DNA from: Blasia pusilla
Lineage: Eukaryota > Marchantiophyta > Marchantiopsida > Blasiales
Length of the DNA stretch: 64,000 bases
Reading direction: 5' to 3'
Assembly (NCBI GenBank): GCA_050084515.1
Contig: CM114272.1
Span: 23,870,001-23,934,000, forward strand
Both the position numbers and the translations under genes were made by a program. The first letter of the stretch is position 1, and each line of letters starts with the position of its first letter. Below, piece by piece: positions 33,401 through 46,680 of this stretch. The notes beneath the pieces were generated by a model, which did not search any database, had not been told where the DNA came from, and was given only the letters and a program-made list of their open reading frames with translations.

Positions 33401-36400
33401 CAATTCTGGTTGGTGTGAGCACATAATTGAGCAAAATGCCAGAAAATGTGTCAGGTCTTTGCAAATTGACTAATGTTCCACTCAAGACTTCCAAACAATT
33501 GTGATTGTAAACTCCACCTCAATGCAGTGCCACCACACTCTAAGTGACCTTTCTCTCTGTAGCCAGGTATTGGGGATCCCAATCAGGTAAAGTAGATGGT
33601 GTGGTGAAGAGTTTCCTGGTTGACACTTGGAAGCTCCGCACGGAACATGTGGTTTGGTCAGCACTAACACTATATAAGAGTCTCCCTCCTCTCATATGGT
33701 ACCTTCTTCACTTGTTCCTCTCTCTACACCCATCCCAGTCTCAAGAACTGTCTATGGTCTATGGTCGCAAGGCTACGATAGGCACTACTTAATGAGTACA
33801 GTCTCTGTAGCCAGGGAGTTTCTTAGTTTTGATTTTGGGTGGTGTCAAGATCTGGTGGGCTATGCCAATAGATTCTAGTCTTTGGAGGTTTAAATTGAGT
33901 ATATCAAAGATCGGTGAGATTCTGAATTCCCCACTTGCTGGGTGGGCTCCCAAAGCCTAGGATCTATTAGCAGCTGCCATATCTGTGTGCTGTTTGCAAC
34001 TTCATATCATTGTCTGTTTTCTCTGACGACTTTAATTATTTCTACACCACTCTTTGCTTGAATTCTTGGTAAATCAGTCAGCCACAGCATGACTGTTAAG
34101 AATTTGGTTGGATCTTGATGTGTGTAAAACTATGTGTGTGATGAAGTCTTCTTAGTTTTGTATCAGGGACCCTGATGGATAGGGAATATTTACATGTGAT
34201 TTTGTCTTCCTGCTCTTGTACACCTCTTCATTGTGTATGCGTCTAGACAGGTTTATTTAGTTTTGGACAGGATGCAAATAGTTGCAAATAGCTGGAATGG
34301 AAGTAGGAAGATGTTTGTTTAGCTGGGAAGACCAGATCCGGTCACTGCTTTCTGTCTCTGAACAGTGTTCAGATCTTGAGGTGTGCCCAACACTCATGGC
34401 ACATATGGGCTTAGAGAGCCATTCACTTTCTCCAAATTCTAACTTCTCTCCGAATTGAGGGGAGGATACTCGACTAAAATAGGTGGTGCCCTAGTTTTCT
34501 CAGGAGGGTTGTTTTCATGGTCATAGTACTTTCCATTGTCTATCTTGTCTCTTGTTGTCAAAGTCTTAGACTTGAAGCAAACTGAAGTCTACACGGACAC
34601 ACACATCAAGTATCCTGAGGATATTCTGAAATATTTTCCTCGATTGCTTGTGTCATCGATCCTGATCCACTATTACCACTCAGTTACAGTTTGAAAATTG
34701 GAATTCGACTGGAGCTGATAGCTCACAACGAAGTGACTGCTTTAGAAGAAAGATTAGTAGTATCTCAGCAACTTCAGCCAAGAGTCTTTTTGATTTCTTT
34801 TACCAAGAATAAATGTTCATTGAGCTCACAGTTAAAGAGTCTGCCGAGGTGAGCCATCCAAGAACTCAGCTAAAACAAGTGGGTCTCAAAGATGTGTTAC
34901 TGTCCATCTGCTGGCAAGGATACCTGCTTTTGACTTTGGAAGTAGGCAACAAGAAGTCCAATGTGCTCGATGGCTAAGTAACATCAGAAGCCCAAGAAGG
35001 GCAAGCCAGAGTGGGACATGTTGAAGAAGTCACACAGATCAATCGGTCCAATTCTGCTGGGTTGACGGTCAACCCGGGAATTGGGCTATGCTGTGATGTT
35101 TGCATGCATGTCCTTAACTTGAAATTGAGGTGTTGGCTGTGGAAAGAGAGAAAAGCTTTAGTTTCCCACAGTTTTTCATGGAGCTCATTAATCACCAGAA
35201 AGTGACTCTTTTTCTGATGGGTAAATTTATCTCTATTTTGGTGGATGAATATGGAGTTTTTATGCAATTTTTAGAATCTTATTATGTTGTTTTCTTTCTG
35301 TAGGCAAACATCTTTGTTTCCGTGTCATGCTGCTTAATCTGCAGTAATGGACAGCCTGTTAGTTTTTTAGGCTGAATGAGGGGCTTCTCCTTTTGGTACA
35401 AGGTTTTCTTCCCATTTCAATTTATGTCTCTTGATTTGTCCTTTTACTGGGTAACTCTGGGATTTGTTTTGATGGAAATCTTTGTTATGCAAAGATTTGT
35501 GGTAGAATGTCACCACTGTTTGGATCTGGTCCCATGGGGTAAGCCTCAGGTCTGAAGCCCTGGACGGATATGATCAGACAGTTGAGAATCAAGGACCCAA
35601 TGTCTTGACATCGTCAGAATTCGCTAGGCAAGGGTGCAAATTGTGACCAACTTTGGAGATTGTCCTTCCGACAGGAGTGGCATGGGATCAGATGCTCTGA
35701 CTTTCAAGGTGGTGCATGCACCGTTAGGTTTGTGTTGCAGTGGTGCAGGAGCTAGGGTTGGGGGGTATGTCCAGAAACTGTTTGTGGCGTTTGGGGATCT
35801 CTGTAGTTGTGGAAGATTTTGTTGAATAGTGGAGCAGTGCTTTTCCTGGAAGAACAGAGGTTAGTGGGTACAGCTTTGGAAAAGGTGTGAAATAGGATGC
35901 CGGAAAGGCTTTCACCAAGCTTGCTCCAGTCACACCAGGGCTGCCACTCATCAGAACTCTCTAAATTTTCCTCAAGTGTTGCCTCCATTTTTGTCTGGTC
36001 CAGACTAGTGCTGGGAACGGGAGACCTCCTCGGTGGTCTTGGTGCTGTGTCCAAACAATAGAAGAGTCTCTCTCTTGTTATATGGTGGTTTCTTCACTTG
36101 TTCCCCCTCTTGCATCCTAGCAGGGTATGGAGTATATTATTGCAAGGTCACTACAGGCACTACGTCATGAGAACAGACGCCAATGGGATTGGGCCCAATA
36201 GCTTAGATCCACCGGAGAGTATTGGAAAAGGCAGTCATATTCTTTCCTGCGGGGATGGGTGGGATAGTTCTGCGGTCCACAAAGACCCACCATCAGTGTC
36301 TGTCTGATCACTACTGGGATATGGCCTCTGTCCAGAGGAAGAAATGAAGTGATACATTGTTTGACATGAACCGATGTATGTGTCTCCTCTCGTCTGTGCG

Positions 36401-36736
36401 CCTTTCAGCCTCTTATCCAATAGAGGAACCTGATAATTTGCTCTTCGTCCATGTGCAGCGACCGAAGCAGCCAAGGCTTCTCAACCTGGAGAAGGTGGGA
36501 AGCGTATTGTCTTCAAGAGTGGGGACGATCTCGAGGACGATTTTGTGGAGGAAGGCGAACTGGGGAGTATAGATTACGGTAGTGATGGTGATTCCGCAGG
36601 AGGCACACTAGGTAAGAAAAGTACACTGAAAATGAAAAAGTTGGAGCAGAAAAACTCCCTCGCAGATAGTTCTCTTCCTTTGAAGAGCTATACTAAGATG
36701 CAAACTCCCAAAGTGGTGAAATTCCAGAGGCCCTGA
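30462..36736 (+). CDS. ZCCHC9: ZCCHC9-type protein with five CCHC zinc knuckles, six exons
   Basis: Exons by inspection: 30462-30692, 31272-31433, 31952-32090, 32432-32523, 32874-32964 and 36459-36736. All introns are GT-AG, frames join exactly, and the product is 330 residues. Exon 1 gives a basic, probably nuclear-targeted amino end (MGNKRQRVARQRFK; KKKNGRKRKR). The knuckles are CFLCKGTDHIAKLC (exon 2), CLSCRKIGHTVKIC and CYNCGEHGHRLADC (exon 3), CFVCKGKGHLSKSC (exon 4) and CKLCGGVTHLAKDC (exon 5), all CX2CX4HX4C. Linkers such as PSNPHGIYPKGGSCKLCG and the ending TPKVVKF are hallmarks of ZCCHC9 orthologues. Exon 6 is acidic (GDDLEDDFVEEGELGSIDYG). CCHC knuckles bind single-stranded RNA. Animal ZCCHC9 is nucleolar with four knuckles, so a role in nuclear RNA or rRNA metabolism is inferred. 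The 5' splice choice of exon 3 (tag acceptor) is the least certain join. Confidence 0.93.
33560..36190 (+). mobile_element. probable short LTR-type insertion in intron 5
   Basis: Intron 5 (32965-36458) is about ten times longer than the other introns. Two diverged direct repeats lie in it. 33650-33801 contains TATATAAG, AAGAGTCTCC, CTTCTTCACTTGTTCC and GGCACTACTTAATGAG. 36030-36177 contains AAGAGTCTCT, TTCTTCACTTGTTCC and GGCACTACGTCATGAG. They are about 2.4 kb apart. The TATA box in the first copy fits an LTR promoter. No coding capacity is seen between them, so a non-autonomous or decayed element is inferred. LTR ends could not be defined. Confidence 0.45.
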
Positions 36737-39300
36737 GAGTGCGCCTGGTATGAAACATTTGGGTCCAGCCAATGAGATTTCAGTGCTATGAAGGTCAGCA
36801 GCAATGTCGCAGTCCTACAAGAAAGTAGTTGGCATGTGCCCGTAATTTTCTCATGCTAATAACCACCAGCTTTAAGTCAGATGAAATTCTTCCCCAGCCT
36901 GAAGGTTGCCAACGTGAGTGCGAGCGCACAGAGGATGTCACGTGGTAGGGTCTCACTGACAGCACGAATCCTGAAATCTACCTCCGAGTTGGATCAAATG
37001 ATCACTGGCTTCGCCGGCGGACTGTCATGCCAGATGGATCGCGAGAGCAAGCGGAACTTGATCGGATGAAACCTCTGCAGTACTTGAGAGGAAGGAGAAG
37101 TTCCACTGTACACGTGTTGCCGGTTCGCAAATAGCAGCTCCTGTAGTTAGAAAATCTCAATTCGGATAATTCTTTCTAAGAGACGTCATTCGGAGTCCAG
37201 AGCCACCGCACAGATTCATCATGAGTCTGTCACGTGGGGAGTTTGGGAGCTCGCCGCCCTCACCTGGTGATGAGCCTGCTCAGGGCCACAGATACGTCAT
37301 AGATTCCGAGCCCATCTTTCCGGAGCTCGCCTCGGGATCGTGCCCTCTACCATGACCTCGTAGTTCCAACAGGCGGTGGGCCAGAATCAATACGTCGACT
37401 CTCCCGGGGATTTGGCTCCAATCACTATCCTGGCGTCTCGCCATCGCTGAAACCCTTTATATGGATGCAACTCGTCATGAGAGGACGCCGTGGAAACAGT
37501 ATGCTTCCAGTGGTCACGGATTGTTTTTACACGTTCGCACTCCCACAGGACGTCGCAGGAGCTGCCTGTGTTCCGCGGCGGGCCGCTCGGAAATCAGTGC
37601 TCGTTTGCATTCTGCTTTCTGTGGATGCTTGCGCATTTGAAATGCCTTCCCCATCGCCAACGACAGAGCAGGCGAGGAAGCTTGTTCCATATTCAAGCGA
37701 GACCATAGGCAGATCTATGGCCGCCTACACTAGAAGCAGCGTCCTCGCAATTTCACGCCTCTTCGCGCAGCGAACGTGACGTCGACTAGCTATGAAACTC
37801 CCCATTCCTGCACACGCATCCGAGCGTTATCGAGGATTGGACCAAACCGACTTATGCATCATCTCTTGCGTCTCCTCACGAGTCAGCATGCGTGAGAAGT
37901 CTCGCAGAGGAACTCTGCGTTTCTTCGCGGAACAGCAGAATCTGGAGAGTTGCCCGGGCTCGCACGCGTGAGAAAGGGGGCTCGTAGAGGGATCTTCTCC
38001 CGTTCCGCCGCGGAAGCGCGAAGTCCGGTAGCTTCCTCAGTGAAATCGCACGGCCGCGTCCTCCATACCCGTGATGAATCCTGGAATCCCGAAATGCTAG
38101 GTCGTGGAGGCGCACGCGTGAGCTTCCCCGGGGCGTATCCACACTCACTGCCTCTACAGATGTTGACTCAGCTTGACTGCATGGGAGCCCGGGGGGATGT
38201 TTCGCAGCTTGAGAGAGTGGAGTTTTTTCGCAGTTCGAGGAGATATTGTGTTGGTGACACAATCCCCTCGATTTTCCGGTCATTCCGTCGAAGCTTTTTC
38301 TCCAAACATCGCTTTCGGCGAAACGCAACGCTTCCGCAAAGCGTGGAAGCGCTCTGCTTCTGCCGATGTTCGCAAACAGAGCAGAGCCGTGGCTGACAAA
38401 ATAGTAATCTCCATCTCCTCCGTCGTAGACTCTCGCTCAGAGCGTTCCTCGAAATTGGCCTCATGACCTACCGCCATGAATCCAGAATCTACCGCAGCAG
38501 AAGCAAACCTTGCTGCGGACGCAAATGCTAGCAGCGATCACGACGACTCCCAGGAGCAACAGGAGGGCAGGTCCAGATGTGCCCCCAGATTATTCCAGGT
38601 CCCACTGCCATCGCAGTGCACTGGCAGACAGACCGCAGTGGAATAGAGCGGTGGCAGGTGCAGATCTACGAGTAGCTCCAGCCTCCAACAGCAGCCATTC
38701 GCCGAAGACGCGCGTCGCATGCAGACTCGATTCGACGCGAGGAAACAGCGGGACCCTCTGATTGATCGATCCTTGATCCATTGAGCTCTGCTGAAGATTT
38801 CGAACAATCACAGACAAACTAGAGCAGCGTACGCGGAGAACACCAACGGCCCGCGTCTCAGCCTGCGTCTGAGCCACGCACCAGTAGAACCCGTGATCTC
38901 CCTCAACAATCAGCTTTTTGCTTTCACGCAAACAAGGGAGGAAACAAACGCGCACCTTCCGCCCACTACTTCTTTCCTCCGATCAAAGTCAACCAACCGA
39001 ACGATGGTCCCCACTTCAACCACCACCGCTCCATCAGCTCGAGCACCAAGCGCCTCTCCTCTCCATCGCCGAGCCATAGATCTCTCTGTCCACTCCACTG
39101 TCCCCACTTCGAACGGACGAACCTATCGATCACCAAACTCCCCTCCATCACCATATCTCTTCTCCATGGCAAGCAATTCTTCGATTCCCCTCCCGAACTC
39201 GCACCACTCGTCCAGCGACGCTAATTCTTGTTCTTGTCCATGGGGAACCACTTCTTCGCCTCCCCTCCCAAAGTGGCACCTTACTCTAATCTATATGTTT
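36737..39300. other. 3' flank and GC/CpG-rich island without a recognised gene
   Basis: The first few hundred bases are probably the 3' UTR of the zinc-knuckle gene. From 37180 to 39170 the sequence is GC-richer with many CpGs and many overlapping open frames of 60-150 codons on both strands. None shows a recognisable domain or consistent splicing. It could be a promoter island, a decayed gene or an unrecognised element. Confidence 0.4.
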
Positions 39301-40640
39301 ACATTATTTGTTGGGGAGAGTTTTTTTTCATTTTACTGATCTATGTGTTTATATTTAATTTAGTTTTTTTTTTTGTTGAAGAGAGTTTTTTTCATTTTAT
39401 GTGAATGGGATCGCTTAAAATTGATATGTAATGATATTTAATAAAAACCTCCCATAATATTTATTATGGGAGGTAAATTCAATGTGTGTATTGCAGGGAC
39501 TTACCCTAGTTCTTTTAGGTGGGAGGGCTGTGTTTCGCCTTCGGAATTCACATCATATGTGGGATAGTCATCCCAATTCCTCTCCATGGTAATGTTTTTC
39601 TTCGCCTCCCATGTTTGCACCAACTCCTCTTCCGAGTGTTAGAGCCACCACCGTTCGGTAAACACACCCACTCCCGTACATGGAAATGGGGAATACCTTT
39701 GGTTCTCTCTCTTATTATCTTTACTAGTAAGGTGTTGGAGGAGCTAGTGTATAGCCAGGGAGAGGAAGAGATTAATAATGTTGAACAAAATTTCAAATTT
39801 TAATTTTTTTCTCGTAGCATGTGAAACACTTTTTCACCACTTGTGAAACAGAAAAGAAGGCACTCTTCCATAATAATATGTTTATGTGAGAATGGACCCT
39901 TATCCTTAACCAAGATGAATAAATACGAGATGATTTCTTCCTAATTTAGCGGGGACATTGGGATCTGAATATAAGTAAGGGAAGATAGTTTCTTGATTTT
40001 CAAACCCATCGTAGTATGGATTGTTCATAATTTTTCTATGTCCACTTTCTCTTTTGAAGAGAGGATTGCCACTCACAACACATCTATAACCCGAAGACAT
40101 AAAGTTCGAGGGGATCCACTCCTAGCTTACCCTCAACCTGATTATGTAAAGGTGCAAGGGATGGCCACTTCCAAGCTGTCCTCAACCCCAATATATTTGT
40201 CCACAATGAATGCCTTTACCAATCTGACTTCCCCTAACCCCAAGACTACGACCACCACCAAGATGTAAGTGTGAATTAGCACCACCATCACATAGGAAGA
40301 CGAAACTTCTCAAAAATACAAAAGAGAGGTAGTTCTTCCGCCTTGCAAGTAACCTCAAACTGATTTCGATCAAGAGAAAACACTCTTAATCAAGATAAGA
40401 TAGCACGTCTCGGGCTATATCCTCCAAAACTTAACCAAGTAAGAATGGAATGAAGCTCCACGAGAAAACCCCAAATCCATTCAAGCACCATAGTAGAGGA
40501 AGCAAACGAAAGCCACAATCCCTTCACAAGAAAAAATACCAATAAAGAAAAAACCCCCAAACTCCAACTCCTCATCACAAGAAAAAACAGCATTAAAGAA
40601 AATCCCAAGCTCCCAGTCCTATATTCCCCCAAATCCAAGT
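39301..40640. other. AT-rich intergenic sequence
   Basis: No gene is seen. A local two-fold repeat of about 55 bp (CACAAGAAAAAAYA then ATTAAAGAAAA) lies in 40525-40610. Confidence 0.4.
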
Positions 40641-40990
40641 CACGTGCATGAAAATTCTCCCCCCGTAAGAACCCCTCTCATTACTTCCGCTCCTCTCACG
40701 AGTCGCGGCCCACGGAGTTCCGGCGCCGTCGCCGTCGGAGTCCGGGAAAAGGGTGCGCGAGTCTCACGGACTCCCAGAGTTTCAACGGAATGCGTTCGAG
40801 ACGGACGGACGGACGGATTTACTGTACAGAGAGCGCGAGTTCACGGCCGAAATCAGTTTCTCTTTTTGGAGACACATAGAGAAACACATTTTTTGTCTTT
40901 TTAGAGAGAGAGAGAGTGAAATCACCTCCAATCCCATACACAACTTCACATTACAAAGATGTAAAAATGTAGAGTACTTCCACTTATAGA
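40641..40990. other. CpG-rich patch with ACGG microsatellite
   Basis: GCGCCGTCGCCGTCGG and other CpG-dense words, with ACGG tandem units at 40800-40816. It resembles the CpG island upstream of the SKP1-like gene, but no adjacent gene is recognised. Confidence 0.4.
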
Positions 40991-41224
40991 TAGCGAGCAC
41001 TAGGTGCATCGATTTTCCGACCTACCGTCGGTTTCCTTCCGACAACCGAAGGGCGTGATTGGAAATTTCAAAAACTTTATTGGTTTGTTCTCATTTTTAC
41101 AAAGGAAGTGTATTTTTCGGGTAGTATTTTTTCTGGAATATTGCCATACGGCTAAACCCTAAATTTAGCCAACCGGCTCTATAAAAATGTCGGTTCTATG
41201 CACAGATAGATAGAGAGGTAACTT

Positions 41225-41340
41225 ATGACATATGAATCAATGTGCGGTCGTTTGAGAGGGGTGGGGGAGAAAGTAATTCATAAACACGTGTGGAGGATAC
41301 ATGGATAGCCTAGATGGTGAGGAAAAAGAACGACGAATAT
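41225..41340. repeat. dispersed repeat, copy 1
   Basis: Shares AATCAATGTGCGGYC, GAGAAAGTAATT, ACGTG and CATGGATAGYCTAGATG in order with 48868-48985, same orientation. Confidence 0.6.
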
Positions 41341-41983
41341 ATGTAGGGGCAATAAATAGGGATTGCTAGATGGACATACTAAGAGCATCTCTCAAATGGG
41401 GTGAGGTGGCATCAACACCCACAAGTTTGGAGCCTTGAAATCTATCCCCACTACGCATAGTGCAATATCATATCGAGAAAGGAAAAATCAAGCTTCGAAT
41501 AAAAAAAAATGTTCCATTTTGTGGGTTCATTATACAAATCCAAAAACTATTGCATATCCTTCCAAGAGTTTGAAGGCCATGACACTGAAAGGAAAATTGA
41601 AGCGCACATGTTAGGTGGGGAGAGTTTCAACATAGAAAATGGAAATAAGTTTTGCCATTGTCATGATGTGTCTAAGAACATGCTAAGATCTATATGAGAG
41701 CATGCTTGGTAACTACATGACCATGAAAACACCAAGTTTTGTCCAACATAAAATTGCTCCACAATTTCCAAGCCCATAATCCCACAACTATGGAACCAAA
41801 AAGGGGACTCCCCTCCTTCCCCATAAAATGTGTGTGAGAACTTCCATGAAAAAGAGAACATGAGGAAGAGAATCACCACATACATACCCTTAGATTGTGC
41901 CCAATGCACACCATCCATCTCGGATTACTACCCTTTGTGGTGCTCGTAAAATACCAATATTCAGGACATATGAATATGCATTT

Positions 41984-42023
<40 letters not shown>

Positions 42024-42408
42024 TGGAAAAAAAGGATGGGGGACATAGTTGACTATTTGAATCCCTTTCTTTAAACTCAATCAATTTTTCCAACCTCTTC
42101 CATCCACCCAACCACCCATCCATCCATCCATCCATGATTGATGGTTGTTTCTTCCCAAATAGATAGATAGATGGAGACAAAAAGAATCCATGAACAATTC
42201 TCATATGAAACTATTTCCAACCGGAGCCTCAACCATGATAGGGTAATACTACAAAATTGCAATCCAAAAAGTTGAAGATGTTCCCCTTACCCCCAAATCC
42301 CATGGCTATGTGGAAAGGGCATCTTCCAAAGGGTTGTCTCCCCTTTTCCTCCCTTTTGTGGTACCAGCCTTCTACCATCACAAAGAATGGTTCCAAAACC
42401 AAAACCCC
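41341..42408. repeat. intergenic sequence with TA and CCAT microsatellites
   Basis: A (TA)n tract occupies 41983-42022 and CCAT units occupy 42115-42134. No gene is seen. An open frame at 41509-41697 is unrecognised. Confidence 0.6.
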
Positions 42409-42409
42409 C

Positions 42410-42630
42410 CACAGAATATTGAGAACAACAAAACAATAATAATAATAAGAAACTTTGAAGCCAACCCGAACCCCTCCCCCACATAATAATGAGAACAATA
42501 ATAAGAATAATAATAAACTTTGAAGCCAACCTCAAGCCAAACCCAAACCCCAACAGAATAATGAGAACAATAATAAGAATAATAATAATAAACTTCGAAG
42601 CCAACCCCTAGCCAAACCCAAACCCCCACA
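42410..42630. repeat. tandem repeat of about 70-72 bp, three units
   Basis: Units run from a GAGAACAA word at 42421, 42491 and 42563 through AATAATAATAA and AACTTYGAAGCCAACC to CCAAACCCAAACCCC. The AAT runs vary in number. Confidence 0.8.
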
Positions 42631-43579
42631 ACCCTAAAGTCTCGCATGAGGTCTCAAAAAGGGGGGAGTTCCTCGAGCTCCCCCCCACACCCTTTTTCCC
42701 CAAATTCTTGGTGGCCTTGAATAGAACGAAGGGAACATGAGGAGGACGGCCGTAAGCACAAAAATGAATGGGCTTTGCTCTTTTGGGCGACCGTTGGGGG
42801 CGGGCAGGAAAAAAAAAAAAAAAGGGGGGGGGGAGCGAATGAGCCCAAAAGCGGTCCTTTTCGCTGTCGCAAAAGCCCAAAAGCCTCAGCCTAAAAGTGC
42901 CGCATTTCTCGTTCGTTCGCTGGTACCCCTTTCGTCCCCGACTCCTCCTCCTCAACTGTCACTTTTGCTTCTCCATCGACAACTCTTTGGGAGACGAGTT
43001 TTGGGCCATTTTTTTTCTTCTTTTTCTCTCCGACTCTTGTCCTCGTGCTCGTTTTCTTTCCTTCTCTTTCTACTTTTCCTCCCATCGTTTTTTTCTTTCC
43101 TTGCTCTTTTGGGTCTTTCATCGTATTCCAAACACGGAGATCCAGGGGATGGAAACAAGTCATAAGAATTCTTCAGGAGTTTCTCTTTTGGTTTTTTTTT
43201 TTCTTTCCTCTCTCTCTGTCATAGATTGGAGAGGGGATTAGTGTTATGGGGTTGGGTTTTGAATATTGCGGTTTAGTTTCTATTGAGGGGTTTCTTGTAG
43301 TAGTGGTACTTGCAACGACACTCCTAAAATTTTATCAATGGTTTTTATATGTTAGAAAGAGGCAAATATATATATATATATATATATATGTTTTTTTGTT
43401 CGATTATAGAATCTATTGGCATTTTGGTCAAGAGTAGTGCTCTTGAGAGGGCACATCTTAACCTCTATGGAGAAAGAGAGGGACCCCATGGACATCATAA
43501 CTCCCTTCTCTAAAGATCAAAACGTCCCTCGGACTTCCTAAATATTTCGACAGACACTCACCCAACTCATTCTCAATCT
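42631..43579. other. low-complexity region with poly-A/poly-G and AT microsatellite
   Basis: An A15 run followed by a G run near 42810-42835, a long C/T-rich stretch 42935-43215 and an (AT)n tract 43366-43389. Open frames here translate to low-complexity sequence and are not called. Confidence 0.5.
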
Positions 43580-44780
43580 CTTTCGTTTTTGCATGTCTTT
43601 TGAGGAATGGAGATGGTGTATTCTTACCCTTTTTAGTCTATTTTTCCTCTCCTCCCCTCATTCATAAAATTTCCTCGTGTGAGGGGGATGGAGACGGACT
43701 TCCTTCCTTATTCTTTATTAGTAGGAACCAATGGAGGTCATCCCCAACTCTCCATAGAGGAGCCATCTTTCTCTATACCTCCAAATAGAGGGAGGAACCC
43801 TCTCCAACCCCAATCTCCCCTTTTTATTTCTCTCATGGGGAAGAAGGCTTCTTTCCTCTTCTCTTGAGGGAGTAGAGATTCACTCTTTGTAGCTCTCTTA
43901 TCTTCCTTGTATTGTCCACCTCGCTCTTATTTGCTACACTCTTTGGAGGAATAGAGAGGGTGAGTCCCTGACTTCCATTTGTCCCTCATCTTCTAATCTT
44001 CACTATTATCTACCTCCTTCCTTTTGGAGAAGTATGAGACCATTATCTGACCATAGGAATAGAGAGATGAAGACCGACATGGCCCTCTCCTTCACTCTAC
44101 TCTTCATCCGTCCATAGGGAGATGGAGGGGGTCTATCCTTTTCCAATCTGAAAAAAATGGAGAAGATCATCAAAGGGAGATATGTTTATTTCTCTTTTCT
44201 ATCTTTTTCCTCATCCCCTATTTACACCCCTTACCCTAGTAAAAATTCCTTTTATAGATGCCCTCACCTCTTGTATTGAAAGTTTAGCGTTCAATTTTCT
44301 TTTTCTTTTTGAAGCTTCCTTATTGAAAATCTATCTCTTTTCTCGCTTTCCTAATGTAATGAAATTTTCACCTTATCTCTCATTGCATCCCTTATTAAAA
44401 ATAAATTAATTGTTAATAACACCTGTTGTAGAACTCTTTGTTATGGACATATTATTCCTTTCTTTCTTTCCTTGCTTTATTGAAAATACAACCTTATTTC
44501 TCTTGCCATGCTCTACGGCAAATAAGGCTCCTTACGAGGGGAGACTCTCAATTATTATTATTTAATCAGTTTCTTCGTTGCCCTGGCATATTGGAAATTC
44601 AAGTTGTCTCTCTTCCCCTCCCCTATTGGAGATTAAACCCTTTTAAAAAATCTTTGTAAACCCCTCCTTTATTGAAAGAAATCTCTTTTTTATCTCTTCC
44701 TATTCCATGTTGGAACTTTAGGTGCTTTTCTCTTCCCTTTCTTTATTGAAAACTAAGCATTCCCTCAAAAAATACTTACA
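43580..44780. repeat. degenerate minisatellite
   Basis: From about 44260 the word TATTGAAARTYTA, then CCTTATCTCTC, recurs at about 44268, 44318, 44352, 44471, 44578, 44622, 44665, 44707 and 44740 with heavy divergence. The preceding 43580-44160 part repeats GGAGATGG/GGAATAGAGA blocks among pyrimidine-rich sequence. Confidence 0.5.
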
Positions 44781-46009
44781 AATCTGAGAATATCATGCAT
44801 GGAACGAGTTGAACTTGAAGTAAGAGCTAATCCAAATAACACTATGGAAACAAAATAACATAATGAAATGTTTCATTGATAATAATTTAAGATCCCTTCT
44901 TGCCACAATGCAAGTTTTTTTTCTTGTTTACGATTTTGGACTTTGTAATTTGTATTACTAATATGGAGCTGGTCTTATGCACTCTACACAAACTTGATAA
45001 AGTTGGATGTGTTGGATGGTGATCAATTGTGTGAACTCTATATTTGGAATTTTTTGTATGCTTGCATACCCATAAATCTTAACCATATGGGAGTACATGG
45101 GGAAAGGGAATGCTTGGAATTAAGTTAAAATTTTAAGAATCGAGGAAATTTACAGATTATAAGATGGACTCTTGATGTTATGGATTTCCATACGATGACT
45201 TAGGATGTGGGAACGTAACATCCAACCTCTTGATCTATTAGCACCAAAAATAAGCGTAGTATTTAGGTTTTTTTTGGGCTGTTTGGAGAAGTCGAAACCG
45301 AACCACTAATGTTGTCTAGTTGTTCGTGTTACTTTTTAAAGATTTACCTGATGGTTGGATCTTAGAGATGTGTTGATGAAAATGGATTTAGATTGGTTGC
45401 GAGATATTTTAACACAACATGTCCTCCCTTAATATTAAGGTAATAATAATGTTTCCTGTGAAATGTGGGATTAGAGAGAGTTCGGCCATTAAAATTTGTG
45501 GGATCATCAGAGTAACATCACTATTAAATAAAAAAGGGAAATGAATTTTCCCTTGTTATTTTTTTAGTATTTATGTGGAACTTTTTTTTACAATGAATAT
45601 GCGGGAATGATTTTAAACCATGACATATCAAAGGGGGATATTTTTGCATGGAAAAAACAAAATAATTATATTTACAAGATTCCAATTGGTTTAATTTCTC
45701 TTTCAATTTCACATGTGTTTGAATCTAAAAATATCAACTTACTCTTTCTATGGTACAAAAATTTTATGGATTGAAGAGGATGCAATTAATCATTTTGCAT
45801 GAATAAATGTTGGTTTTTACATAATGATACGGATTCACTAGTAACATGGCCTCATCTCTCATATATAAAATATGTTGGACAATCGATGCATGATTTTCTC
45901 ATATTTATTTAGAGAATGGCTTACTAGTCATGATTTCTAATTTTATTTTCTTTTGCTACCGATGTGGTATTTATAAAGAAAAATTAAGCTTTGGGAGGCC
46001 ATGAATATG
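44781..46009. other. AT-rich intergenic sequence, no gene seen
   Basis: No recognisable frame, domain or repeat family. Confidence 0.5.
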
Positions 46010-46680
46010 AATAGGATAATCAAGTTGTGATGCGCATATACATAGTTACACAATCCACATCGTTGGTCATATCCACACCACACACCACGGATCTTCCCAT
46101 CACACGTTTAGATCCACACACATACAAAATGAGCTCGTGCATGAAGATCGAGACCACATAACAAAGTCAGAGTAAAAAAGGCTTACACAACCAACTCCAC
46201 TCACGAATATATATCAGCACATCAAGCCACATCCATCCTCTACTTTGAGTGAATCTGGACGTTAGTACCTTAGTTCCTACATGCACACAAGTAAGAGAGG
46301 TGCTTTACAGACCTGATATGAGAAATCCATATCTCCCTCTCTTATATCCTTGGGAAGAACCAAAAGGCTCTTCCCAAAAATAACTATCGTAATAGTAATT
46401 TTCTTGCATAGGTTATAGGATGACCCTTGACATAGTCAAGAGGTCACCTAGTTGACAAAGAGAAAAATAGGGGAATAACCAAAAACCACGCTCCTGACAA
46501 AACAAATATGTAGTTAATCTCAATTGACACCTCAGGAAAAAGTTATACTCAAATAGCCCGTTGGCCCTCTATGTTGTCAATGCGGTAGAACTCCATATGT
46601 TGACTAACTAAGATGTGACAAAGTTTTAGGGCTTCATCACCATTAGTAATGGTTTGTGGCGGAAGAATTTTGAGTTTTGT
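46010..46680 (-). mobile_element. LTR-like dispersed element, inverted copy B
   Basis: Read on the minus strand it parallels 6750-7390: CACATCTTA, then TTCTACCGCATTGACAACAT, GGGAAGAGCCTTTTGGTTCT, CCCAAGGATATAAGAGAGG and AGTAGAGGATGGATGTGGCT. Homology over more than 600 bp with shared promoter-like core. Boundaries are approximate. Confidence 0.65.
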
